Origin: CAYOOT01 sp964405665
Lineage (GTDB): Bacteria > Bdellovibrionota_C > UBA2361 > SZUA-149 > CAZDWZ01
DNA length: 5,678 nucleotides
Direction: 5' to 3'
Assembly: GCA_964405665.1 (NCBI GenBank)
Contig: CAYOOT010000114.1
Span: 1 to 5,678, forward strand
A model generated the notes under the pieces. The model saw only the letters and a list, made by a program, of their open reading frames with translations. It made no database searches and was not told the DNA's origin. Below, in pieces: positions 1-5,537 of this stretch (positions within the stretch are counted from its first letter, which is position 1; each line of letters starts with the position of its first letter). Made by a program: the position numbers and the translations under genes.

Positions 1-47
1 AGCAAAATGTTGTGAAGAAAAACCGTCTAAAGATTAATTTTCCTTAT

Positions 48-833
48 TTATTTTTCAATTTGAAGGCTATTCAATAATTCTAACTTAAATTCTTTCTTTG
101 ACATATCTTCATTAGTCCATAAATAGAATACGTTTTTTATTAATTTTCTCTCTAAATCAAATTCTTTAACTGCCCAAAGATTATTATAATGAGATATAAT
201 AATCTTAGTGCCATCTACACTAACAAAAAATTCTTTCTTTGTTTTTGCAACATTATGTCCTATAAGCACAGGGAAAAAAAATGAAAGAAAAATTGAAAGA
301 AAAATTTTCAAAGGGATACCATCAAACATTTGTAAAAATTTTCTTTCGATTTTCAAACAAGGATCATTTGCTAAAGAATCGCTAGCGGACTCAGCAAAGG
401 TTCTATTATCTTTTGACAATTTTCTCTGAATCCAAACAGGGATTATAGAATAACAATTTGCAAATATTATAAGATAAAAGCATGACAAAAATGATTTAAA
501 ACTAAAACCAACAAACCAATAGATTAAGCTATAAAGAAAAAGAATGAAAAAATTAATATAAGCAACTATTTTCCAGAACCATGTTAGTTTTTCAAATAAT
601 GCAATAACAGGTGTAATAATGCCACTAAGAAGATAATAAACTGAGCTAAAAGAAATAAGTAAAGCAACTGTAGCTTTAAGGATAGATAGAAGATCCACGG
701 CTACAATATCTGATGGCAATCCATAAAATTGCGCAAAAGCTACTTCATAACAATAGCCCGCCAAATATCCAAGAAAAGGTACCATAGCAAACATCAATTT
801 TAATGAATATTCTCTATTCGGTTCTTCTTTCAT
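48..833 (-). CDS. Multi-pass membrane protein of unknown function
   Basis: I do not recognise a named family for this 261-residue protein. It has about five hydrophobic segments, near residues 13-35, 50-80 (perhaps two passes), 88-108, 112-134 and 174-196. A polar loop lies at about 137-170, and a soluble C-terminal tail of about 65 residues (197-261) could fold into a small beta-rich domain. The N-terminal part contains YEVAFAQFYGLPSDIV. From memory, this resembles the Y-E-x-x-x-x-x-x-G-x-P pattern of many uncharacterised accessory membrane proteins. The start ATG has no clear Shine-Dalgarno sequence; Met14 and Met17 are possible alternative starts. It is transcribed away from the DUF4041 nuclease gene, with a 367-base gap between them. 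A membrane role is clear from composition, but any link to the neighbouring nuclease is speculative. Confidence 0.8.
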   Translation of the reverse strand: MKEEPNREYSLKLMFAMVPFLGYLAGYCYEVAFAQFYGLPSDIVAVDLLSILKATVALLISFSSVYYLLSGIITPVIALFEKLTWFWKIVAYINFFILFLYSLIYWFVGFSFKSFLSCFYLIIFANCYSIIPVWIQRKLSKDNRTFAESASDSLANDPCLKIERKFLQMFDGIPLKIFLSIFLSFFFPVLIGHNVAKTKKEFFVSVDGTKIIISHYNNLWAVKEFDLERKLIKNVFYLWTNEDMSKKEFKLELLNSLQIEK

Positions 834-866
834 AAAGTTAATTTATCTAATTAGAACAATAATTGT

Positions 867-872
867 ATTATA
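867..872 (-). promoter_or_regulatory. Candidate -10 box for the leftward membrane protein gene
   Basis: Read on the minus strand, this is a perfect TATAAT about 34 bases upstream of the ATG at 833. No convincing -35 box is seen 16-18 bases further upstream. In such AT-rich DNA a chance match is quite possible. Confidence 0.3.
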
Positions 873-985
873 TTTAGTATGAGGAAAACACGTTTTAAAC
901 AAGCTAATAATAATATTTATATTTTTAAGTAAGCTTAAATACTTTAGTAATTTTAAATTATAAATTAATGTCCCATAATGAAGTC

Positions 986-1067
986 TGTTTTTACTATATT
1001 TGCAAGAGTGTTTCATCAAAATTAAGATTTTTTTAAATATCCAGGTGCCTTGAGGATACAAATTCTG
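986..1067 (+). repeat. Intergenic repeat, copy A
   Basis: Positions 986-1058 align with the reverse complement of 2563-2487 at about 57 of 73 bases by hand count; copy B has one 4-base insertion. The 26 bases at 1042-1067 match copy C at 2601-2626 with a single mismatch, and share CAGGTGCCTTGAGGATA exactly. Read in the frame used by copy B, copy A gives protein-like text (VFTIFARVFHQN, stop, DFFKYPGA), so it may be a decayed coding remnant. It lies in the 367-base gap (834-1200), which otherwise holds only promoter candidates. Confidence 0.75.
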
Positions 1068-1137
1068 GTACAAGCAAAGAGTAAAATAATCAAGAATCAC
1101 ATTTTTGAAAGTTGATTTCTAATTGACTTTTAAATAT

Positions 1138-1166
1138 TTGCACTGCCTCATTTTAGCAAATAATAT
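1138..1166 (+). promoter_or_regulatory. Candidate sigma-70 promoter for the DUF4041/GIY-YIG gene
   Basis: A -35-like TTGCAC (1138-1143) is followed, after 17 bases, by a -10-like TAATAT (1161-1166). This would give a leader of roughly 28 bases before the ATG at 1201. The spacing is right and the -10 is good, but the -35 is weak. A second -35-like TTGACT at 1123-1128 has no well-placed -10. Confidence 0.4.
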
Positions 1167-1200
1167 AGGGAAAGAAACAATTTTAACATAAGGAGAAATT

Positions 1201-2469
1201 ATGGGAATAATGGATTTTTTCAAAGCATCTTCATTTAAGCGAGAGAACGAGACATTAAAAGTACTGATTCAAGAAATGGGTGCAGGAGATGCAATTACAG
1301 TAAAACATAAAATTGAAGAATTTCAAAATTGCTTAGAAGAGTTGAATAATAAAAGACAATCCTTAGAAAAGATCATCCGGTCTCTGGATGATACGATTAA
1401 AGAAAAAACAGCAGAAATCTTAGTATTAGACGATGAAATTTTACTTGAAAGTTTTGCCCTTTATAAACCGAAGTTTAGTTTCTTATTAAGTGAGGAGTAT
1501 AAAGGCGCGCTAGAAGAATGCAGAGTAAAGCAGAAAGATCTAATAAAAAGCGGATCAGCCGTAGAAGCAAATGAAAATTGGACCGTAAATAATAGTAAGG
1601 TTGAAGGAAGAAAAATGGTTAATGATATGAAAAAACTATTGCTTCGATCTTTTAATAATGAATGTGATTATTGTATTGATAATGTAAAATTTAATAACAT
1701 TGAAATGAGTGAAACGCGAATCGAAAAATCTTACGAAGCTTTAACTAAGCTTGGAAGAATAATGGAAGCTAGGATAGCTGAAGAATATAAAAAATTTAAA
1801 TTAGAAGAATTACATCTTGCCTTTGAATATCAGCAAAAAAAACAAGAAGAAAAGGAAGCGCAAAAGAAAGCTCGAGATGAATTACGTGAGCAGCAAAAAC
1901 TTGAACAAGAAATTCGACTAGCACGAGAGAAAATTGCGAAAGAGAGAAAACACTATTTACAAGCAATAAAAGAACTAGAGTTAAAATTCAATGAGACAGA
2001 AAATAATCAAGATAAAGAAGCAATTAAAAATAAACTGGATGAAGTTAGAGGTCAGTTTACCGAATTAGAAAAAGAGGAAAAGGTAATTGATTATCGAGAG
2101 CAAAATGCAAAAGCTGGCTATGTGTATGTTATTTCGAATTTAGGTGCTTTTGGTGAGAACGTATATAAGATTGGGATGACAAGACGTTTAGAACCAATGG
2201 ATCGTATTGACGAATTAGGAGATGCTTCTGTGCCATTTTCTTTTGATGTTCATGCTTTGATCTTTTCAGATAATGCTCCAACCTTGGAAGGTAAACTTCA
2301 CGAGCACTTTTGTAATAGTAGGATTAATAGACTTAACAATAGAAAAGAATTTTTTAGGGCTGATATTAAGGAAATTGAAAAAGTCATAAGAGATAACTAT
2401 GATAAAGTTGTAGATATTCTTAAGGAAGCTCCTGCTGAACAATATAGGGAAAGTTTGAAAATTCTATAG
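1201..2469 (+). CDS. DUF4041 and GIY-YIG (T5orf172-type) nuclease, candidate anti-phage protein
   Basis: The 422-residue product starts at ATG 1201, with AGGAG at 1191-1195 five bases upstream. Residues 11-80 are coiled-coil-like. Residues 105-265 match the DUF4041 pattern, including EGRKMVNDMKKLLLRSFNNE (135-154) and LEELHLAFEYQQKKQEE, and run into a long charged helix (about 200-300). The C-terminal domain (about 305-400) is a GIY-YIG fold of the T5orf172/MUG113 kind. GYVYV (306-310) stands for GIY, VYKIGMTRR (321-329) stands for YIG with the likely catalytic arginine, Glu363 lies in TLEGKLHEHF, and NRKEFFR (380-386) follows. GIY-YIG domains cut DNA. From memory, a DUF4041 GIY-YIG protein called SNIPE is described as a membrane-bound nuclease that cuts injected phage DNA. 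Here I see no N-terminal membrane helix, so this may be a soluble or peripheral variant. The domain call is firm; the defence role is inferred. Confidence 0.88.
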   Translation: MGIMDFFKASSFKRENETLKVLIQEMGAGDAITVKHKIEEFQNCLEELNNKRQSLEKIIRSLDDTIKEKTAEILVLDDEILLESFALYKPKFSFLLSEEYKGALEECRVKQKDLIKSGSAVEANENWTVNNSKVEGRKMVNDMKKLLLRSFNNECDYCIDNVKFNNIEMSETRIEKSYEALTKLGRIMEARIAEEYKKFKLEELHLAFEYQQKKQEEKEAQKKARDELREQQKLEQEIRLAREKIAKERKHYLQAIKELELKFNETENNQDKEAIKNKLDEVRGQFTELEKEEKVIDYREQNAKAGYVYVISNLGAFGENVYKIGMTRRLEPMDRIDELGDASVPFSFDVHALIFSDNAPTLEGKLHEHFCNSRINRLNNRKEFFRADIKEIEKVIRDNYDKVVDILKEAPAEQYRESLKIL

Positions 2470-2486
2470 ACAAGCAACTAGAAAAC

Positions 2487-2563
2487 TATCCTCAGGGCCG
2501 GCAGCTGGATATTCAAAAAAAACAAGATTTACATGAAACACTTTTAAAAATTCAGCGAAAACA
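2487..2563 (-). repeat. Intergenic repeat, copy B (inverted relative to A)
   Basis: On the minus strand this copy matches copy A over about 73 aligned bases. It carries AGTGTTTCAT, then AATATCCAG, then TGAGGATA in the same order, with an extra 4 bases in a GC-rich patch (GGGCCGGC). It begins 17 bases after the stop codon of the DUF4041 gene, so A and B form imperfect inverted repeats around that gene. On the minus strand the copy is open and reads VFAEFLKVFHVN followed by LVFFEYPAAGPEDS, inside a 61-codon frame (2464-2649). I treat that frame as a remnant rather than a gene, because copy A carries a stop and a frame change in the same text. Confidence 0.7.
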
Positions 2564-2600
2564 ATTTCCTTCAATTTTTTATGAACTATTTTATTGTATT

Positions 2601-2626
2601 CAGGTGCCTTGAGGATAAAAATTCTG
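2601..2626 (+). repeat. Intergenic repeat, copy C (short, direct relative to A)
   Basis: This copy shares CAGGTGCCTTGAGGATA exactly with copy A, then one mismatch, then AAATTCTG. That is 25 of 26 bases by hand count. It lies head to head with copy B, so TATCCTCA (2487-2494) and TGAGGATA (2610-2617) bound a segment of about 130 bases as terminal inverted repeats. The rest of the 288-base gap (2470-2757) shows no gene and no clear terminator. Confidence 0.7.
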
Positions 2627-2757
2627 TTCAAAATAAACTTTAAAAACATATGTAAATGTTCTAATTATTGATGTTGTTTAAACACATCGCATTATGAAAA
2701 ATCTAATATAGAAATTTTAAAGATCAGTTTCTACATATTCATAAAAGATTATTGTAG

Positions 2758-3300
2758 TTACAAATTAAGTATTCCAAGATTAGTTAATCTAATCATCATA
2801 GCCTGCTCACTGACATTAAATTCTTTAGCTAAACTTGCAATCCTCTCACTTAAATCTTCTAATTCAAAAGCCTTATTCGTAGCAATTTTTTTATAAATCA
2901 TCTCTGTCGGCATTAACAATTCTGCGGCAAATAAATTTGCTTCTACTTCTTCTACTAATTCTCCAGAACTTGAAGAATTATTGCGAAATCTTATAACAAT
3001 TTTTTTATCGACATGAGTCTCTTCGGAATTAATATGCCCCAATAAAAAATGTCCAAGCTCGTGAGCAATAGTAAATCTTTGGCGTTTTTTATCATGTTCT
3101 CCATTAATACCAATAACAGTGGTTTTATTATTAGTAGTAATAAAACCAGAAATATCCTCTGGTGCAGATTTATCAATAACTACTGAAATGTTATTTTTAT
3201 CTGCTATTTTCAAAACATCAATTGGAGGCTTTGGTTGATAAACTAAAGCTAAGGCCTCTTCTGCTTTGGAAATTATAAATTTGCGCCTAACTCTATTCAT
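2758..3300 (-). CDS. ImmA/IrrE-family metallopeptidase
   Basis: This 180-residue protein is a typical ImmA/IrrE-type zinc peptidase. The active-site motif is FTIAHELGHFLLGH, with His80, Glu81 and His84 forming HExxH. The third zinc ligand is probably Glu120 in EEVEANLFAAELLMP (117-131), the usual family signature. A helical C-terminal part (about 145-178) follows. Known relatives cleave or otherwise inactivate a partner XRE repressor to switch on phage, integrative-element or stress genes. The XRE gene lies immediately upstream on the same strand, with 7 bases between stop and start. The ATG at 3300 has no visible Shine-Dalgarno sequence, which fits translation coupled to the upstream gene. 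The family call is secure. That its target is the adjacent XRE protein is inferred from gene order. Confidence 0.93.
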   Translation of the reverse strand: MNRVRRKFIISKAEEALALVYQPKPPIDVLKIADKNNISVVIDKSAPEDISGFITTNNKTTVIGINGEHDKKRQRFTIAHELGHFLLGHINSEETHVDKKIVIRFRNNSSSSGELVEEVEANLFAAELLMPTEMIYKKIATNKAFELEDLSERIASLAKEFNVSEQAMMIRLTNLGILNL

Positions 3301-3307
3301 TATAATA

Positions 3308-3634
3308 CTATTTTTTATCTTTTACATTCGCTGTAACTTTGTTGATCCACGACAAAGATTCCTTATTTATTTTTTTATTTTCAGTATCTGAAATCGTTAT
3401 TTCATTTTTTTCAACTTCCTTAATCGTCGGTAACAAATCTTTTGCTTCACACTTAAGAACATTTGCTAATTCAAAAAGAGTATGCGCCAAAAGTCTTTGG
3501 CGTCCACTTTCAATGTTAGTTATGGAACTCCTGTTAAGTCCTACCAATTTTCCTAAACAGTCCTGATTATAACCTTTTTCTTTTCTGCGCGATTTTATGT
3601 TTTCGCCAATTATTTCGTAAATAGCTGATTCCAT
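3308..3634 (-). CDS. XRE-family (Cro/CI-like) transcriptional repressor
   Basis: The 108-residue protein has an N-terminal helix-turn-helix domain at about 8-68. It includes IGENIKSRRKEKGYNQDCLG and LVGLNRSSITNIESGRQRL, the standard HTH_3 layout of scaffold, recognition helix and IESGR turn. Residues 70-108 form a charged tail (KEVEKNEITISDTENKK, then KESLSWINKVTANVKDKK) that could mediate dimer formation or present the site cut by ImmA; neither is shown. The chosen ATG lacks a clear Shine-Dalgarno sequence, but the HTH begins at the normal distance from it. The gene opens a two-gene leftward unit with the ImmA-type peptidase. Repeated half-sites overlapping its own promoter and the divergent one suggest it represses both. 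Confidence 0.92.
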   Translation of the reverse strand: MESAIYEIIGENIKSRRKEKGYNQDCLGKLVGLNRSSITNIESGRQRLLAHTLFELANVLKCEAKDLLPTIKEVEKNEITISDTENKKINKESLSWINKVTANVKDKK

Positions 3635-3658
3635 TAGATTTTAAATAAAGCTTTTTAG

Positions 3659-3687
3659 TTGACATCCAAAACTAAGAAAGCTATGTT
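3659..3687 (+). promoter_or_regulatory. Rightward promoter for the small MAKNPPIGDGHR protein
   Basis: A perfect -35 TTGACA (3659-3664), a 17-base spacer and a -10-like TATGTT (3682-3687, four of six) make a strong sigma-70 candidate. Transcription would begin near 3694. The box and spacer are overlaid by the putative XRE half-sites, as expected for a promoter that is kept off. Confidence 0.6.
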
Positions 3688-3694
3688 TATAACA
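3686..3694 (-). promoter_or_regulatory. Leftward extended -10 promoter for the XRE/ImmA unit
   Basis: On the minus strand the sequence is TGTTATAAA, an extended -10 (TG, one base, then five of six matches to TATAAT). No good -35 is present, which extended -10 promoters tolerate. The start would be near 3680, giving a leader of about 45 bases before the ATG at 3634. It overlaps the rightward promoter, so the two probably compete. Confidence 0.45.
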
Positions 3695-3799
3695 CAAACT
3701 AGGAAACCTTGCTTTTAAGACCTCAAGTGGAATTTTAACATGCTTAAAGTTTTAAAACAAGCTTTCTATTATATTAATATAATTTTTGGAATAAAACCT

Positions 3800-3973
3800 A
3801 TGGCAAAAAATCCACCAATTGGCGACGGACATCGACAAGGAGCAGTTAAAAATAGATCCCAAACCTTTAACCCTAAAACTGAATCCTGGGTTAAAAGGAA
3901 TAAAGATAATGGTCAGTTTATGGATCTTAAATCTGATAATAAAAAATTTAAAGGAGTGATCAGAGAGAAGTAA
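3800..3973 (+). CDS. Small conserved basic protein, MAKNPPIGDGHR family, function unknown
   Basis: The 57-residue product begins MAKNPPIGDGHR and continues GAVKNRSQTFNPKTESWVKR, then GQFMDLK and FKGVIREK. I recognise this as a widespread small-protein pattern (GDGHRxGAVxNRSQ, NPKT, KR, FMD, FKGVRxEK), but know no function for it. It is rich in Lys and Arg, has no membrane segment, and would suit nucleic-acid binding, though that is only a guess. I choose the ATG at 3800 because the conserved text starts there. The same frame is open from an ATG at 3740, which would add 20 residues (MLKVLKQAFYYINIIFGIKP) that look unlike the family. Both starts have only weak ribosome sites. The gene is the sole one between the XRE-controlled rightward promoter and a terminator. 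Confidence 0.78.
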   Translation: MAKNPPIGDGHRQGAVKNRSQTFNPKTESWVKRNKDNGQFMDLKSDNKKFKGVIREK

Positions 3974-3976
3974 ATT

Positions 3977-4028
3977 CTAAGGATTAAGTTAATTACTGAA
4001 ACAAAAAACAAACTTAATCCTAGTTTTT
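3977..4028 (+). terminator. Intrinsic terminator after the small basic protein gene
   Basis: AGGATTAAGTT (3980-3990) pairs perfectly with AACTTAATCCT (4011-4021). The stem extends outward by CTA/TAG with one bulged base, the loop is 20 bases, and TTTTT (4024-4028) follows. It begins 3 bases after the stop codon and insulates the two-gene nuclease operon from the switch promoter. The stem is AT-rich, so termination may be partial. Confidence 0.7.
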
Positions 4029-4081
4029 AATTTTTTAAAAGAAAATTTTCCCTTTAAATAAAAACTCCTTACAGAGCACTA

Positions 4082-4816
4082 ATGGCAAATAATATTTTTG
4101 AATCACAAATACCAAAAGAACAATTACTTTCTGAAATCGAAGAGTTGATTAGGATTGCTCCCCTTAAGGAGTCTATTGGATATCCTTCTAACGAAAATTT
4201 TAGCTGGCTTGGTCGCGTAGCTGCCGTAATCAATGTATGGGATCCTCCCAAAAGTATCCCATTAGAAATGCATCTATTTCAACTTTTGAAGGCAAGGCAT
4301 TTCTATGTAATAGAAGAAGAGTTTTCTGGAATAATGATAATGCTGCATCGAGCGCGGAGCGATCTTCGGCTTACAACACTGGGCCCTCTTAGTGTGGCGA
4401 TAGGAGCAGGTCAACCATATGACTATTTCGATGAAATTAGAAAGGTCCTTGAAACCGCAAGGCAGGATGTTTTTTTTATAGATCCATACTTGGATTCGGA
4501 ATTTGTTTCCCGTTATCTTGGACAAATAGCAAAAGGTAGTTCAATTCGATTATTAACAGCAAAGAAGCTTTCCTCTTTATTGCCTGCTGTGGATGCTTTT
4601 TGTAAACAGAGCAAAGGGCAAATTGAAGTTCGTTCAGATCCAAATTTTCATGATCGCTATCTTTTTATCGATAAACAATTGTGCTTTCAATCTGGCGCTT
4701 CTTTTAAAGACGGAGCAATGAAAAATCCTACCACACTTACTCAGATCACGGATGCTTTTTCAAGCGTGCTCCAGACATATGAAACCATATGGAATGGAGC
4801 TAAACATGAAGGATAA
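4082..4816 (+). CDS. Phospholipase-D-superfamily protein with variant HKD motif, probable nuclease
   Basis: The 244-residue protein has two parts. Residues 1-108 are an unrecognised N-terminal domain. Residues 113-238 resemble one half of a PLD fold: YDYFDEIRKVLETARQDVFF, IDPYLD (133-138, Asp134), SIRLLTAKK, and FHDRYLFID (189-197). The last fits HxRxxxxD (His190, Arg192, Asp197), the HKD motif with Arg for Lys. It is followed by FQSGASFKDG (202-211), where Ser204, Ser207 and Lys209 could take part in catalysis. One motif per chain implies a dimer, as in Nuc-type PLD nucleases. No signal peptide or membrane helix is seen. The ATG has a weak ribosome site, and its promoter is not clear in 4029-4081. 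It is separated by 3 bases from the DUF6602 gene, so the two are surely one operon. Nuclease activity is inferred; a phosphodiesterase or an inactive sensor fold is possible. Confidence 0.82.
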   Translation: MANNIFESQIPKEQLLSEIEELIRIAPLKESIGYPSNENFSWLGRVAAVINVWDPPKSIPLEMHLFQLLKARHFYVIEEEFSGIMIMLHRARSDLRLTTLGPLSVAIGAGQPYDYFDEIRKVLETARQDVFFIDPYLDSEFVSRYLGQIAKGSSIRLLTAKKLSSLLPAVDAFCKQSKGQIEVRSDPNFHDRYLFIDKQLCFQSGASFKDGAMKNPTTLTQITDAFSSVLQTYETIWNGAKHEG

Positions 4817-4819
4817 CCC

Positions 4820-5509
4820 GTGAACGAACATATCGAACAAAGAATGCTTGCAATCCAACAAGCTCTTATTAGTCAACACACAGCTGGACGCGGTTTTCCT
4901 AACGCAATGATCGGAAATGAGAGAGAGACATTTCGTCGTGAATTTTTAAAAAAAGTTTTTCCTGGAAAATTTCGTTTCGGAACAGGAGTAATAACGGATT
5001 CAAACAATAATCTATCTGGACAAGTGGATATTGCTATTGAACTTCCCTACGAACCAAGCTTTCCCATGCCATCTACCGAAGAGCGACTTTATCCAGCAGA
5101 AGCAGTGGGAGCAGTAATTGAAGTAAAATCAAATCTAGCTACTCAATGGAATGAGGTTGAGGAAACAGTGGCTAAAATTAAAAAACTTGAGCGCAAGCTT
5201 AGACTGATCATGAGAATAGGAATGTCAGATTTACCTAAAATTCCTTGTTATGTAGCTGCTTATGCTGGCTACAAAACGAAAGAAGCATTAGTTAATCGCT
5301 TAAATTCTACACCTGAAGAATGCCGTCCTGATGGAATCTTAGTAATTAATCCAGGATATTTTGTAGCTACCAATGGAAGTAATGGATCTGGCCCAAATGC
5401 ATTGTTTGTATTCATTGCAGCTATAAATGCGGAACTTAATACTGTGTTATCTGCTTCCTCAAATCTAGGGATTTATATAAATAATGAAGACAAAACAGTA
5501 GAAGAATAA
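4820..5509 (+). CDS. DUF6602-type protein with PD-(D/E)XK nuclease-like core
   Basis: The 229-residue protein starts at GTG 4820, supported by GAAGGA (4808-4813) six bases upstream, inside the end of the previous gene. Its motifs match the DUF6602 pattern: IGNERE (31-36), FRFGTGVITDS (51-61), GQVDIAIE (67-74), AEAVGAVIEVKS (93-104) and CYVAAYAG (143-150). Glu34, Asp70 and Glu101-x-Lys103 fall in the order and spacing of the PD-(D/E)XK restriction-endonuclease fold, so I infer metal-dependent DNA or RNA cleavage. The tail (about 165-229) includes PDGILVINPGYFV. No membrane segment is apparent. With a three-base gap and a ribosome site embedded in the upstream gene, its translation is probably coupled to that of the PLD-like protein. 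The family call is from memory of the pattern, and activity is unproven. Confidence 0.82.
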   Translation: MNEHIEQRMLAIQQALISQHTAGRGFPNAMIGNERETFRREFLKKVFPGKFRFGTGVITDSNNNLSGQVDIAIELPYEPSFPMPSTEERLYPAEAVGAVIEVKSNLATQWNEVEETVAKIKKLERKLRLIMRIGMSDLPKIPCYVAAYAGYKTKEALVNRLNSTPEECRPDGILVINPGYFVATNGSNGSGPNALFVFIAAINAELNTVLSASSNLGIYINNEDKTVEE

Positions 5510-5537
5510 AGTCACAAACAACTTTTAATTTTGTATC

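Larger units (their letters stand above)
3649..3709. promoter_or_regulatory. Candidate XRE operator array in the divergent control region
   Basis: Three related half-sites are visible. AACTAAGAAAGCT (3670-3682) and AACTAGGAAACCT (3697-3709) are direct repeats 27 bases apart. AGCTTTTTAGTT (3649-3660) is the inverted form of the first, with one bulged base and a 9-base spacer. The inverted copy overlaps the -35 box of the rightward promoter. The central copy lies in its spacer. The third copy lies directly upstream of the leftward -10. Binding by the XRE protein encoded next door is inferred from position. Confidence 0.6.

Noticed and set aside
208..429. Open frame on the plus strand inside the membrane protein gene
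   Set aside because: It is antisense to a well-supported gene and shows no recognisable protein pattern.
843..1100. 85-codon open frame on the minus strand in the gap before the DUF4041 gene
   Set aside because: The translation is low-complexity Ile/Leu/Lys/Asn text typical of AT-rich spacer, and it overlaps repeat copy A antisense.
2487..2626. Possible integron attC site formed by repeats B and C
   Set aside because: The expected RYYYAAC and GTTRRRY core sites are not seen at suitable positions, and there is no integrase.
2464..2649. 61-codon open frame on the minus strand overlapping the DUF4041 stop
   Set aside because: It is made of repeat copies B and C, has no ribosome site, and the same text is broken in copy A. 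Kept as a possible gene remnant only.
2709..2733. Hairpin TAGAAA/TTTCTA as terminator of the XRE/ImmA unit
   Set aside because: The stem is only six AT pairs with no clear T-run after it on the minus strand.
2991..3176. Second minus-strand frame inside the ImmA-type gene
   Set aside because: It is an out-of-frame reading of the peptidase coding sequence.
3339..3566. Plus-strand frame across the XRE gene
   Set aside because: It is antisense to the HTH coding sequence and has no motif of its own.
4069..4525. Minus-strand frames (4069-4251 and 4274-4525) under the PLD-like gene
   Set aside because: Both lie antisense to the PLD-like gene, with no ribosome site or domain signature.
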